Below, piece after piece: positions 10,970-22,885 of a DNA stretch of 64,000 nt. The translations under genes were made by a program, and so were the position numbers. The DNA comes from Nymphaea colorata (Eukaryota > Streptophyta > Magnoliopsida > Nymphaeales > Nymphaeaceae): positions 14,285,151 through 14,349,150 of the forward strand of contig NC_045143.1 in the NCBI RefSeq assembly GCF_008831285.2, given 5' to 3'. The notes below the pieces were generated by a model, which ran no database searches, was not told the DNA's origin, and worked only from the letters and a program-made list of their open reading frames with translations. How positions within the stretch are numbered: the stretch's first letter is position 1; each line of letters starts with the position of its first letter.

Positions 10970-11235
10970 GATGCACATGCTCACATGAAATGTCAGAGGG
11001 CTAGCTGGGCCTTCTGCAGATTGGGATTTAACTTAGTACCTGGTGGAGCACAAGCCATAAGTGTCCATGATGATTGACACTAACCTCTCATAGGTAAACA
11101 TGGTGAAGTATGCTTTCAAATTTCGTAGTTAGAAGATCATTTCCAACAATCAATGTGACAGTTTATGGGCGAGAATCCTTGTGATGTGGGATCCTGAGGC
11201 TATCAGTGTGATAGCTTATGACATGTCTCATGCAC
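10970..11235 (+). pseudogene. LINE endonuclease remnant
   Basis: A reading from about 10976 gives MLT-x-NVRGLAGPSA, the standard start of plant LINE APE-type endonucleases (TWNVRGL). MIDTNLS (for the usual ETKLS) and VKYAFKF follow in broken frames. The metal-binding core is missing; the sequence jumps to a region preceding reverse transcriptase. Confidence 0.6.
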
Positions 11236-11269
11236 TACCTAATGGACCTTTGGTCTTGCAAGAAGAAAA

Positions 11270-12660
11270 CTTGGGGTTGTTGGGATGGATTGAAGACTCA
11301 AAGTTAGATTGGGCAGTACTTCAGTCTGATAGGGACTTGGCGTCGGGTCCAGATGAGTTTCCTGATGCTTTCTTTCAAGACTATTGGTCGTTGGTGAAGG
11401 ATGACATTAGTATGGCTATTTGTGATTTCATTAACACATGGAAGATTGTCAAAAGAATCAATCGTACTCATATCTTGCTCATTCCCAAAAGGCCTGGAGA
11501 GTCATCCATTTCTAATTATCGGCCTATTTCCCTATGTAACAACATCTATAAGTTTATCAGTCGGATTATTGCCAAGCACATGCAGCCCATTCTCTCTTGC
11601 ATTATCTCTAAAAATCAGAATGCGTTCCTCTCTACTCTATGCATCTAGGACAATTCCTTGTTGGCTAGAGAGATTGTCCATGATCTGAGCACTCATAAAG
11701 CGAAGTCTGCTTGCCTTAAGATTCATCTTAGCAGGCGAAATCTGCTTGCCTTAAAATTCATCTTAGCAAGGCCTATGACCATGTGAATTGGGCCTTCCTT
11801 CACAATGCCTTGAGGCATTTGGGGTTTGCAGAGACTTGGATGGAGAAGATCATCACTTGTGTCTCATCAGTTCTACTGCCATGCTTATCAATGGATGGGA
11901 AGGATAGTGGCTAATGCCCAAGAGAGGGTTAAGACAAGGGGATCCTCTCTCCCCTACCTCTTTATCATAGTAACAGAGATGCTGTCTTGGAGTTTGGAGG
12001 CTAATCTTCTAGGGCATGTGTTGAAAGTGCCCACGAGGAGAGAGAACTTGGTGACCTCCAGCTCCATTTTTTATGTAGATGACATTTTGTTATTTGTTGC
12101 AGGTACAAAAATAAATATCACCAAATTGTGGAATATGGTGGCTGGTTTCACAAATGGTGCAGGTTTCCAAGTTAATGGGACAAGAGTGGCATCATTGGCT
12201 TCAACCTTCAGGATCAAGAGCTAAGGAGAATTGCTGTGACGATGCAGCGTTAGGTTAGGAACATCCCAACCAGACACCTTGGATTGCCTCTCCAAGTGGG
12301 ACTCTTATTGGAAAGCCAAGGGCATGAATTAGTCCTGAAAATTCAAAGTAAGCTGGCCTCTCTTGGAAATAGAGGGTTTTGCCCTTTGCAGGTTGGGCAA
12401 GTTTAATCAAGCATGTTATAGAAGGAGTTACACAATATTGGAGTACGTTTTGGACGCAGCTAGATAAGATGGTGAGGCATATAGAGAAGCTGTGTACGCA
12501 CTTTTTGTGGGGGGGAGTTGATCAAACCCATAGGGCTCATCTACTTGAGTGGAGCAACATCTGCCGCCTTAAGCTAGAAGGGGCAATTGGGATAAGGATA
12601 CTTAAGAAAATGAATTTGGCAATCTTAAGTTTCCTAGCCTGCAAAGCTCTATCATAACAC
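11270..12660 (+). pseudogene. LINE reverse transcriptase remnant
   Basis: The 11181-11648 frame holds the RVT_1 signature ILLIPKR, then SNYRPISLCNNIYKFISRIIAK. After a stop come KAYDHVNWAFLHNAL and, at 12073-12110, FYVDDILLF, the catalytic x-x-DD box. Later pieces (RAHLLEWSNICRLK, IGIRILKKMNLAILSFLACKAL) match the end of plant LINE reverse transcriptases. At least four frame breaks rule out function. Confidence 0.8.
11700..11769 (+). repeat. 35-bp tandem duplication in the LINE
   Basis: Two adjacent 35-bp copies (11700-11734 and 11735-11769) differ at two bases. Since 35 is not a multiple of three, the duplication itself shifts the reverse transcriptase frame. Confidence 0.85.
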
Positions 12661-12699
12661 TTTGTTTGGGCTGAATTTATTAGACGCAAGTACCTTTGT

Positions 12700-14000
12700 C
12701 GAAGAGGGATGTGGATGAATTCAAGGTCTAGAAAGCTGTCTGCCGGCTGGAAGGCTATAGTTGGTGCTTGGAAGTTGAATGAGCCTAAGGTTTAGTGGGA
12801 GCTAGGAGATGGAAATCAGTCAAGTTTTGACTGATTGCTGGTTTGATTGGCCATTGGTGGAGTGTATCTTTGTTGAAGATTTCTACTTTGTGCAAAGGTG
12901 GCTTTCGAGCTTGGTTGCTTCCATTGTGGCTAATGCCCCTGCTGCTCTTCAATCACTGGCTGGAAATTACATCCTTCATGACAGGCGTAACTTGGTGATG
13001 CATAACAAGCCAGATTGCTTGACTTGGAAGCAAGGACCGGCTCAAGATCTCAATCGTTCTATGATCTGAGATGTCATTCGATTGAAGGGAACTACATAGA
13101 CATGGTGATTTGGCTTGTGGATTAGTCATTGCCTGCCTCGCACATTATGAACCCTCACATTGGCTACGAGAAGAGGCTCCCACTAATGATAGGCAAAAGC
13201 GTCTTGGGCTATCCTTGGCTTCTCGATGCTGGTTATGTCAAAAAGAGGAGGAATCAATGGACCACATTTTCTTTAAGTGCCTTAATTATCTAAAGTTATG
13301 GTCAAAGTTTGGCTCCTATTTTGGAGTAAAGCTTCGGTTTAGGGGAAGTGTGAAGGAAAAGCTTATCAGGGGGAGGGGGAGTTAAAAATAGGGATCTATG
13401 TAAATCTAGAAAAATGTGTTCTACATTTGCATATGGTTCCTTTGGAAGCTCAGGAATGTAGCCAAACACAGTGGCAACACTAATGTTTCCAATAGTTCTT
13501 CTGAAGCTTGGTCGATTTGTCAGCAACAGTTCCTTAAGCTTGATTGGCAGGATAGCAATCACTCAGCCATTAAGACTTGGCTAGTAACAAAAATTATTTG
13601 GGGTGATTGGAGTATGGATGGGGAGGTTGCTGCCCGTTCATGTGGTGGGGTGGAAAAAACATAACTTGTTAGGCTTAGCAGGTCTAACTAGGCTGGCAGG
13701 CAGAGAATGTCATTTTGGCATTGTGGAATGGTAGGGGAAGCTGAAGGGAGATTAGAGAAAGTCCTTTGTAGATGCCTTCAACTGCCTGAGCTGCAGCTTA
13801 ATGTTCAGGGGAAGGTTTGCATTCAAATGAACAATGATACTTGGAGGTTCCAGCTGGGCAATGAGCTTTGCGTTAGGTTTCCTCTACATTCAAGGTATGG
13901 TTTGGAGTTAGCAGTGGTGGGGAATGCACTGCCAAAGAAGTCTGTCATTTGCTTACAGTTCTTGAGGGTAAGGGAGAATAGAAGGAATGGTTTTCTGTAA
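12700..14000 (+). pseudogene. LINE C-terminal zinc-binding region remnant
   Basis: The 13110-13385 frame includes LASRCWLCQKEEESMDHIFFKC, the zf-RVT pattern (C-x2-C...H-x4-C) that follows reverse transcriptase in plant LINEs. Upstream RRNLVMHNKPDCLTWKQGP and downstream FYICIWFLWKLRNVAKHSG are also typical of this tail. Frames are interrupted several times. Confidence 0.7.
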
Positions 14001-14275
14001 ATGGGGATTGGAACCCCTTACAGGAGTCACGCAAACTGTAAAGATGCCTTAGGGCATAGGGTGTTTCAGTGTTTTTAGTTTTTGACTTTGGTTTGGTTAT
14101 CAGACTAATTTTGTTTTGCATATACTATTCCTTATCATTAAAGGTTGGGGCCTAATCCCGCATAGGATGTGTTCATGAAGACTGTAAACCGAGGAGGCTT
14201 TTCGTGTTTTGTTGTTAACATGAGAAGACATGTTCCCACATTTTATTGGTAATTTTATAATTTTTTTTTTTTTTA

Positions 14276-15309
14276 GATTTTCACTTTTGTGCTTATAGGT
14301 GAGAAGATCTTTCATTCAACTAGCCAATGATACATAGTCCCTTGTTAGGAAGCTTAACACAAAACCTGCTCATCTTTAAACTCATTGCACATTGAAATAT
14401 ATGTCTCAACTTACATCACTTAGACTTTATCCCAAGTGAAATCCCCAAAATGTCCTTGATGTACATTGGCATAAGCATTCAAGATGGTTTCTCAAGAAAA
14501 GAGTGTTCACAAGGGCTAGTTTTATCCAAATATGTATGTCATTACATGCATAACATGATAGGGAAGCAAATCATTTTTGTGGAATTCAAAACTTATTTGT
14601 AGTTTCAAAAAAAAAAAAGATACTACAAGATGTAGACAGGGTAAAATCTGAATATGTTCTATCCTAAATTGGGTTTTGCAGGAAATAGATTTTCAAAAAA
14701 GTGGTTAAAAACAAGACCTAATCAACTTATGAGCTAAAACTTGATTGCCACTTAAAAGATATGTGGATGAAGAGAATGATATAATTTTTTCCCAAAAAAG
14801 CTTCATAAAATTCATACAATAATCAGTGAAAAAGTACTAATGTTCTACAATTTAAAATCTTATCTAATCTTTAAAGATGTTGATTTTTGCAGCATTTACC
14901 CATGTGATTATGTCTGAAAACCATTGTGATCAACTCTTAAGGATCTCTAAAACCTAACAGTAGCATCGAACCAGCAAGTATTTAAAGTTCATTTTCAAAA
15001 CATACATGTAACTGGTTCGTTATCAAGTCAGGTTCTTTGCCCCTTTTTATTGTTTTCTTGTATCATATTTGAGGACTTGACAAGTTGACCCTCCTAAGAC
15101 ATGATTATACCCAAACTTGTAAGACCTTGAACAAGAACAATATTAAAGACTAAAGACTGACCTTAACACTAATTGAAACGTACATCCCATTTAAAACCTA
15201 TTCTAACATCCCAACAAAAAAAAAGAAATAAACTTAAATCACACATTTACATGCACAAGAATTGAAGAAAGCACCTAGGTGGTACCAGAGATTCAAAGAA
15301 TTTTTGTTA
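14276..15309. other. Unassigned spacer between two LINE remnants
   Basis: AT-rich, with no coherent reading frame and an A-run near 14606-14618. I recognise no gene or element here. Confidence 0.5.
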
Positions 15310-15613
15310 AAACCATAAGGGTTTGTTTGGATGACACCCCTAAAACCAGGTTTTGCCTCCAAAGCCAAGTTTTGGTGGTGTTTGAATCACAAGAAAACTA
15401 TGTTCCTTGAATATTCTAGTGGGGGTTTGGTGAAAACCTTCTGGGCTGCTACAGATCTTGGTGATCATGGTGCCGATACAAGGGATTTTTCTATCAGAAA
15501 AATTGGTCAAGATCATCCGACCATTAATGGTGACGTAGGAGGAAAATTTCAGGAGAACCATCATTCTTAGGAATCAGACAGGTGACATTTCCTCACAAGA
15601 CTGGGAAGATCAG

Positions 15614-16600
15614 ATGGAGGTTCCTGATTTAGCCATTTATGAGGTCAATGGCAAGAAGGCTTTTGTCATTCCTATGGAGACCCATGAGCGTTTGGCCCAG
15701 CCTTTCAAATGGGTGGCCATTCCTACCTTCTCAGGTGGTAACCTGAGTGTGAAGATTGACTATGTGGTGGTGTTTCAGAAGTTGCAAACATTCTAGGTAA
15801 CAATGAAGTCAGTCAAGTTTATAGTCTTATAGAAAGGCCTATTCCTCATTTGCATGGGATCAAAAGTTGATTTGGAAGAAGTTTTATCTCCAGGTAGATG
15901 TTGACTATGTAGGAAGTTCTTGGTGTCTGGAAAATGGGAGCTAGGCAAACCCTTTAAGATTGAAGCAACTTCTTGTGTTTCACTATGGATCCAACTGCCA
16001 GAGCTATCGATGCATGTTTGGAGCCAAAAATTTTTTACTGGGATTGCAAAGATGATGGTTGGCCTATTTGTAGATGCTGTATGCTCGATTTGTGCTCTCT
16101 ATATGGTTATGCTCAAATCTTGATTTCTATCCCCTTAAATTTTGTTCTCATTTTATCAATCTGCCTTATGGATGGTACCTTGCAATTGAACAATCGCTAG
16201 AATGAATTGGTTCTGTACTCGATGTGGATCGTGGGGCATCATGCCCTAATCAGTTGAGCTCTTCTATTTCTATGGAAGCTACAATTGATTGGTGGTCCTA
16301 GGTCAAGCTTCCAAAAAGGAAGCCGGTACCTAACAGATGACAAGAGATGGGATTAGGAAGACATAATAACTCCTTTGTTATTCTTGGTGAAGATAATGTA
16401 GATGTAAATGTAGATCCTCCAATTGAAGACCATAATAAAGAAACGCTCAACCCATTTGCTCAAGCTTTAGTCCAACAAGTTTCCTCTTCCAAAACCATGC
16501 AAGATGTCTATCTGACTGAAGACTTGATGGGTTTCAAGGCTAATCATATGGAAGTACAGACAATTCCTCTCCATGAAGTTTATAATGTGGATTAGATTGC
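15614..16600 (+). pseudogene. LINE ORF1-like remnant
   Basis: Short frames (15614-15796, 15920-16123, 16347-16595) lie upstream of the endonuclease, where plant LINEs encode an RNA-binding ORF1 protein. A degenerate knuckle reads FCTRCGSWG then, after a one-base shift, HHALN at about 16207-16250, resembling C-x2-C-x4-H without the final Cys. The assignment rests on position and this fragment. Confidence 0.5.
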
Positions 16601-16962
16601 TGCTCAGGACACCCCACTAGGATCTCATATGAAAATAGAGCAATGTAATTTAGGAAATTAAGGTAATTTAGGAATGCCTGATACCAAGATACCACCAAAC
16701 AAGAATGAGAAAAAGTCTAATGAAACTAGTTGTAAAAGTGAATCCTTAAGTGCAAAGAGGTTAGTTTGTTCAAGAAGAAAGGAATGAAACATGACTCCTT
16801 GGTCACTCAAAAGGAAGCTAAGGAGGTAAATTCATACTTGAACCCAAAGCAAGTTAGGATAATGTGAACGGTGAAACTATGTTGATTTGATTTGCAAAAT
16901 AAAGAGAATATCCTATAACAAAATCTTGATCTGGGAGGAGGCACAGCTAAACCCCTTTCTTC

Positions 16963-17640
16963 ATGAAGGTCATATGCTGTAATGTGAGAGGTCTCACAAG
17001 TGCTATTGCTCATAAAGACAGCTTTCGCTTGATCAATAATCAGTGTCTGGATCTCTTCCTCCTTACTAGATACCATGTTAATTCAAGAGAGGTTGGTTAG
17101 ATTCTGTAATCAATACCAAGAGTTTAATTTTGATTCTAACATAGCAGTAGAGGGCAACTGGGCAAGAATTTCACTTGGATGGAAGAAAAAAGATTTTCTC
17201 CTCTTAAGTTGTAGATGTAATCAATATTTGATGGACTTCAGCTTTAGAAATATCAATTCAGGTCAAGTTTTTAATGTTACGACACCTACTTGCATACTTA
17301 TTTCAGACTCAGAAGGAGCCAATTGGTTTTTTTGGTTGAAATTCTAGCAAACAAGAATAATGTTCTAATTATGGGAGATCCCAATTTTGTTCAAGATAGT
17401 TCAGAAAAATCTGGTAGAGCTTGTTCTTTACATGCATGTTTAGCTTTCAACACTTTTATTCATTTTTTTGGTCTAAGAGAAATTAAAATGAGAAAGACCC
17501 TTTAACTTGGTCAAATCACCAACATGCTCATGCTCATGCTCTTGCTCAAAGAAAGATTGACAAATACTTTGTGAGCAGCTTCTGGCATGATTATATGTAG
17601 GGGGTTGATAGCCTTTATGTGAAAGCTAGAACGTCCTCAA
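16963..17640 (+). pseudogene. LINE endonuclease remnant
   Basis: Begins MKVICCNVRGLTSAIAHKDS, a clear match to the plant LINE APE-type endonuclease start. The 17075-17347 frame continues (ARISLGWKKKDF) and the 17290-17505 frame has VLIMGDPNFV, which matches the GDFN box with Asp-Pro-Asn instead of Asp-Phe-Asn. The end, TWSNHQHAHAHAL then RKIDKYFVSSFW, matches the family after a frameshift. The target-nicking activity is lost. Confidence 0.75.
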
Positions 17641-17989
17641 ACCATGTTGCACTTATTTTTGTGCATTAATCCTGCAACAATAGTGGTGATCAATGGGCAT
17701 GGTAACTTTTCGGCACTTTAAGTATTGGGAATTGAATTTGACTACAAAACTATCATTCATAGTATTTGGTCCAATGATGCTAGAGGTTGTCTAATACTCA
17801 AACTCATGGTAGAACTGGCAAGAAACAAATCAGTAAGTTTGAGATAGATGAGGGGACCTTTGAAGATGCTAGATCCATAATTTTGCCTATGCTAACCATT
17901 TTAGGAGATATTCCTCTATGCCTCTTCTAGCTCCTTTCCAATTGATATTTTGCCAGAAAATTTGGTGACTGATGAAGATAATCTCCTGT

Positions 17990-18508
17990 TGTTCCAACCG
18001 AAAATTGATGATGAGATTTTTTTTGGGCCATTAAACGAATCCCGTTTGGGCAGTTCTTCTAGTCCAGATAGATTTCCTAACTAGTTTTTTCAAAACACTG
18101 GCATCTAGTTAAAGAAGATATCTATGCTGCCATTGAGATTTTTTTTGTTATGGGCAAAAGGATTAAAAAATTAGGCTAGAATCACCTGGTGTTGATCCCA
18201 AAAAGAGATTATACAAAACACATATCTGATTATATTCCTCTTTCTTTAGAAATAGTGTTCTTAAGTTCATCTCTAGAGTGATTTTAAGAATGAAAGGAAT
18301 TCTAGATCCTTTGATTTCAGAAAATCTGGGAGTCTTTTTGTCTGGGAGAAGCATTCAATAATGTTACTTAATGGCTCATGTGATTACTGTTGCCATGAAT
18401 AAGAATATGAGTAGTAATTTTGCTATCAAAAGTTACCTGTCAAAAGCATATGACATGGTTAATTGAGAGTTTTTAGAGGCTAACTTGATGGTTTTTTGCT
18501 TTCATAAA
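17990..18508 (+). pseudogene. LINE reverse transcriptase, first half
   Basis: Broken frames give NHLVLIPKRDYTKHISDYIP (compare ILIPK...ISDYRPISL), then ISENLGVFLSGRSI, and SYLSKAYDMVN just before the Copia insertion. These are the finger and palm motifs before the catalytic DD box, which is in the second half beyond the insert. Confidence 0.75.
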
Positions 18509-18672
18509 TGATAAGATTAGAAAGAATAATATTGATTAACCTCGAAATCTGCCCTAACTCCTCTTTATATAGACTAGAGGAGAGAGAGAAGTTACAAGAG
18601 AACCATCTAAAGGAAAAGTTATTTCAAAAGTACCCTCTTAAACCTAAAACTGAATATAAACACATCTTAACA
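18509..18672 (-). repeat. Copia-1 3' LTR
   Basis: 164 bp, beginning TGTTAAGATG and ending CTAATCTTATCA on the minus strand. It differs from the 5' LTR at one position (GTTATTTC against GTTATTAC on the plus strand). The polyprotein stop codon TGA runs into the polypurine tract only 7 bases before this LTR. Confidence 0.95.
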
Positions 18673-18679
18673 CTCCCCC

Positions 18680-21600
18680 TCAAGTTGGAGCGTATATGTC
18701 AAATAGGCTCAACTTGGAACAGCAGCTTTGGAATGGTCCCCTTGCAAGAGCCTTAGTAAAGATATCAGCCGTTTGCCCTGTAGTTGAAATGTGTGAGGTA
18801 CTTACAAACCCCTTTTGAATCATGTCTCTGGTATAGTGACAATCTACTTCAACATGCTTGGTTCTTTCATGAAAAGCCGGATTATTAACAATAAACAGTG
18901 CAGCTTTGTTATCACATAACAGTTGCATAGGAAGAGGCACTTCGACAGTAAGATCCAACATCAGGGATCTAACCCACATAACTTCAGCAGTACCCTGAGC
19001 CATAGCTCTATATTCAGATTCTGCACTTGATCTGGCAACCACAGTTTGCTTCTTACTCTTCCATGTAACCAAGTTGGATCCAATAAACACACAAAATCCA
19101 GTAGTGGATTTTCTGTCCGAGGGGCATCCTACATAGTCGGCATCAACATACACAGATATAGTGAGTGAGGTACCATTCTGAAAAAAGAGTCTCGTTCCTG
19201 GTGAATTCTTTAGATACCTAAGAATCATCATAGCAGCATCCCAATGAACTTTCTTGGGCTTATCCATAAATTGACTCACTCTGTTAACAGCATAGGCAAT
19301 GTCAGGTCGAGTAACAGTGATGTATAGGAGCTTCCCAACAATCCCTCTATACTGTCTCGCATCAACATCTTCAGTATCATCATCATACAAGCGGGTATTG
19401 ATATCCATAGGCGTGGATGCAGGTCGACACCCCAGCATCCCTGTCTCTTGCAAAACATCAGTAACGTATTTCCTCTGGCACATGATAAGGCCCTTTTGAT
19501 TTCTGGCAAACTCAATACCGAGGAAATAACGTAGTTCACCAAGGTCCTTGGTGACAAAGTGTTGTCCAAGGACATCCTTGATGTTGGAAATCCCCTTATC
19601 ATCATCCCCTGTAACAATGATATCATCAACATAGACAAGAACTATCACCGTACCTGTAGAAGTCTTCTTGACAAAGAGGGAATGGTCAGCCGAAGAACGT
19701 CTAAAGCCCTCATTCTCAATATTCTCTGACAATTTCTGAAACCAAGCTCGAGGACTCTGTTTCATACCATAAATTGCCTTTCGCAATCTGCACACTTTCT
19801 GACACTCCCCCTCAGCAACAAACCCTGGTGGTTGCTGCATATACACTTCTTCATGTAAGTCACCATAGAGAAAGGCATTTTTGACATCAAGCTGTGATAG
19901 GGACCAATTCTTGCTGACAGCCACAGCAAGGAGAATCCGTAAAGAAGCATGTCGTGCCACAGGAGAGAAGGTATCATAATAATCAACCCCGTAAGTTTGA
20001 GTATAACCTTTTGCAACCAGACGAGCCTTATATCTGTCAATGCTGCCATCCGCGCTGTATTTGATAGTAAAGACCCATCTGCAACCAACAATGGCTGCAT
20101 CAGCTGAAGGAGTAACAAGTGTCCAAGTGCCTCTAGACTGAAGAGCATCCATCTCTTCTTGCATAGCTGCGGCCCATTTGGGATCAGAGAGAGCATCCAT
20201 GGGATTCTGTGGAAGAGCAATAGCCGACAGCCCCTTGACAAACTGTCGGTACATAGGAGTGAGTCTATCCATGGATAAATGACCAGAGATAGGATGCAAA
20301 GTGCAACTGCGTTTGCCTTTCCTTTGAGCAATGGGCATATCAAGTTCATTAGGAGCATGAACATGCTCGTGACATTCTCCTATGTCATCATTACATAAAA
20401 AATTGTCAGCTGAGTTTGTGTCAGGAATTACCTTGGGCGTGCTGGGTGAAGGCACAGGTGCACAGTGAACAGGCGCAACAGGTTTAGTACGACGTTGGTA
20501 GACAGCCCCAAAGCGTGGATCAACTGGTTTTGGACAACTCATGAGAGGTAGAGGAAAATGGACTTCATCATTCAATTCAGGCGCCCTTAATTGAGTTCCA
20601 TTTGAGGAGAAGAAAGAGGTTGATTCAAAGAATGTAACATCAGCACTCACATAATACCGACGATTAGAAGGATCATAACATCGATATCCCTTTTGAGTGC
20701 GGGAATAACCAACAAAGATCGTTTTGATGGCCCGAGGAGACAACTTATCTCGCCCAGGACCAAGCAACTGAACAAAGGCAACACATCCAAAAACACAAGG
20801 TGGAACAGAAAACAAGTCTCTGTCAGGAAAGAGGACAGAGATAGGAATAAGGTCTCCCAACACAGATGACGGCATTCGATTAATAAGATAGCATGCTGTG
20901 AGAACAGCATCTCCCCAGTAAGAATGGGGAACATGGCTATGTATGATAATGGTTCTGGCAACATCAAGAATATGACGGTGTTTCCGTTCAGCAACCTCAT
21001 TTTGTTGGGAGGTATAGGCACAAGAGGTTTGGTGGATGATACCCTTATCCCTGAAAAATTGTTCTAAAGAGGAAGCACAGAACTCAAGAGCATTGTCAGA
21101 GCGCACAATTTTGACACAAGTATCAAACTGAGTCAGAATTTCATTGATAAAATTTTTGATTACATGACCCACTTCAGATTTATGCTTCATAAGAAAAACC
21201 CAACTAACACGACTATGGTCATCGACAGCAACAAGATAATATCGATGACCTTGAAGATCAGGTGTACGACTCGGACCCCAAACATCAAAATGAAGTAACT
21301 CAAACACAGAATGGCTACTTCTACTGGGCCGCGGAGGAAAGGATGACCGATGGTGTTTTCCCAACTGACAAGACTCGCATTGAAAAGAAGACTTAGGAGA
21401 CAGCTGAGGAAGAACATGCAGCAGTTTTTGAAACAATAGATGTCCAAAACGTAAATGCCAAGTATAAGCCGAGGATGAGGACGACCCTGCAGAGGTAGAC
21501 CCAGCAAAGGGAAAGGGATGCACTAGCCTGTAAAGACCTCCCTGTTCACGACCACTGCCAATCACCCTGCCCGTCAGTATATCCTGAAACACAAGAGAAG

Positions 21601-22885
21601 AGGAGTCAAATATCGCACGACAGTTTAAATCTCTGGTAATCTGACTGATAGATAGTAGGCTATGTGGGAATTCTGGTGCATGAAGAACATGTTGCAACGG
21701 TAATGATGAAGTAAGTTGGACCTCTCCAAGTCCAACAACTGGAGAATATTTGCCATCTGCTAGAATAACCGAGCGACCAGGTGGAGTAGGGACATAAGAA
21801 GTAAACTGTGCCTTGTCTCCACAGAGATGTGTCGATGCACCCGAATCAATGAGCCAATCTGTAGTGTCAGAATACATACCAGATGAAGATGCACTGGCAG
21901 CAGTAGTGATAGTAGAGGTGGTCGGATCAGGAGCTTGTTGAGGTCTATCTCCAGTCAAGTTTCTCAACTGAGAGATAATATCATCTGCACGTAACTCACT
22001 GGAGGAAACAGTATGCTGAGTATTAGGCTGCTCTGGAGAATCAGTAAATACAGTCTGATTGGCAACAGCTGGACGACCATGTTTCTGCCAACACTTATCC
22101 ACAGTGTGACCAATGCGATGACAAAACTGACATACTGGGCGCGAAGGGGTATTGCCACGGCCACGGTATCCTCGTCCTCTGGCAAAGAGGGACCCACCTC
22201 TGCCACGAGTAGCAAGCATAGCAGAAGTGGTATCAAGAACAGTCGATGAAGGGATTGGAATTCTGCTTAGCCTACTATAAGCTTCATCAATAGGAGGAAT
22301 CGAGGGACTAGTGAGCATCTGATTCTTTGCTGATTCATAAACAGAGTCTAATCCAGACAAAAATACTCCGACCATAAGCATATCTCTGTATGCCTTTTGT
22401 TGTTCACACTTACATGCAGGAAAGTAGTTATTTAGTCTCTCAAACATGGACTTGAGACAAGAATAATAAGTATGAAGAGGTCGACCATCTTGGCGCATGT
22501 GATGAATATCATGATGAAGCTGCATAATTATTGTTTCATTCCTTGCTTGTGAATAGGTGGCTGCAAGGGAATCCCACATATCCTTTGCACTTTCCTTATG
22601 CAGGACTTCATTTGCAATGTCTTGAGTAAGAGTACCAACAATCCATACCATAACCAACGAATTATCTTTAAACCAAGTAGTATATTTTCCTACCTTCTGT
22701 ACGGGCTCGGGCTCCAATATAAGATGTTCCTTCTCATGAGCGATCAAGGTTCTTTTTACTTGCATGGCCCACATCTCGTAATTACCCCCATCCATTTTGG
22801 TGATAATGCTGGAAAATGGAGAACTCTTCATCTCTCCCGACGACACAAAGGAAGAGGTATTAGCGCCACTGCTAATTTCAGACAT
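18680..22885 (-). CDS. Copia gag-pol polyprotein (Copia-1)
   Basis: 1401 residues, full length for the family and without stops. It starts at ATG (MSEISSG). Order: gag (about 30-200), CCHC knuckle CQFCHRIGHTVDKC (~252-265), retropepsin DSGA with Asp347, pre-integrase WHLRFGH...CESCQLGKHH, integrase catalytic triad Asp534, Asp597 and Glu633 (D-x35-E), reverse transcriptase with YVDD at 1085-1088, and RNase H (YVDADY and SSAESEY). Gag before PR-IN-RT-RH is the Ty1/Copia order. It would package, reverse-transcribe and integrate the element. Residue 630 in the integrase is Glu where Copia-2 has the usual Gly (NEVAERK against NGVAERK), which might weaken integrase. Expression is unknown. Confidence 0.95.
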   Translation of the reverse strand: MSEISSGANTSSFVSSGEMKSSPFSSIITKMDGGNYEMWAMQVKRTLIAHEKEHLILEPEPVQKVGKYTTWFKDNSLVMVWIVGTLTQDIANEVLHKESAKDMWDSLAATYSQARNETIIMQLHHDIHHMRQDGRPLHTYYSCLKSMFERLNNYFPACKCEQQKAYRDMLMVGVFLSGLDSVYESAKNQMLTSPSIPPIDEAYSRLSRIPIPSSTVLDTTSAMLATRGRGGSLFARGRGYRGRGNTPSRPVCQFCHRIGHTVDKCWQKHGRPAVANQTVFTDSPEQPNTQHTVSSSELRADDIISQLRNLTGDRPQQAPDPTTSTITTAASASSSGMYSDTTDWLIDSGASTHLCGDKAQFTSYVPTPPGRSVILADGKYSPVVGLGEVQLTSSLPLQHVLHAPEFPHSLLSISQITRDLNCRAIFDSSSLVFQDILTGRVIGSGREQGGLYRLVHPFPFAGSTSAGSSSSSAYTWHLRFGHLLFQKLLHVLPQLSPKSSFQCESCQLGKHHRSSFPPRPSRSSHSVFELLHFDVWGPSRTPDLQGHRYYLVAVDDHSRVSWVFLMKHKSEVGHVIKNFINEILTQFDTCVKIVRSDNALEFCASSLEQFFRDKGIIHQTSCAYTSQQNEVAERKHRHILDVARTIIIHSHVPHSYWGDAVLTACYLINRMPSSVLGDLIPISVLFPDRDLFSVPPCVFGCVAFVQLLGPGRDKLSPRAIKTIFVGYSRTQKGYRCYDPSNRRYYVSADVTFFESTSFFSSNGTQLRAPELNDEVHFPLPLMSCPKPVDPRFGAVYQRRTKPVAPVHCAPVPSPSTPKVIPDTNSADNFLCNDDIGECHEHVHAPNELDMPIAQRKGKRSCTLHPISGHLSMDRLTPMYRQFVKGLSAIALPQNPMDALSDPKWAAAMQEEMDALQSRGTWTLVTPSADAAIVGCRWVFTIKYSADGSIDRYKARLVAKGYTQTYGVDYYDTFSPVARHASLRILLAVAVSKNWSLSQLDVKNAFLYGDLHEEVYMQQPPGFVAEGECQKVCRLRKAIYGMKQSPRAWFQKLSENIENEGFRRSSADHSLFVKKTSTGTVIVLVYVDDIIVTGDDDKGISNIKDVLGQHFVTKDLGELRYFLGIEFARNQKGLIMCQRKYVTDVLQETGMLGCRPASTPMDINTRLYDDDTEDVDARQYRGIVGKLLYITVTRPDIAYAVNRVSQFMDKPKKVHWDAAMMILRYLKNSPGTRLFFQNGTSLTISVYVDADYVGCPSDRKSTTGFCVFIGSNLVTWKSKKQTVVARSSAESEYRAMAQGTAEVMWVRSLMLDLTVEVPLPMQLLCDNKAALFIVNNPAFHERTKHVEVDCHYTRDMIQKGFVSTSHISTTGQTADIFTKALARGPFQSCCSKLSLFDIYAPT

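Larger units (their letters stand above)
10791..14275 (+). mobile_element. LINE (non-LTR retrotransposon), decayed, 5' part displaced
   Basis: Remnants appear in the normal plant LINE order: endonuclease start, reverse transcriptase, zinc-binding C-terminal domain. Many stops and frameshifts occur and part of the endonuclease is deleted. The sequence begins directly at the Gypsy 3' LTR end, so the Gypsy element apparently inserted into this LINE and the rest of its 5' end lies left of the window. The 3' end is uncertain; a T-run at 14259-14273 is the last notable mark. Confidence 0.75.

Noticed and set aside
15310-15420. Possible small MITE starting GGGTTTGTTTGGATGACACCC
   Set aside because: The opening phrase is typical of MITEs, but I could not find matching inverted ends or a target duplication.
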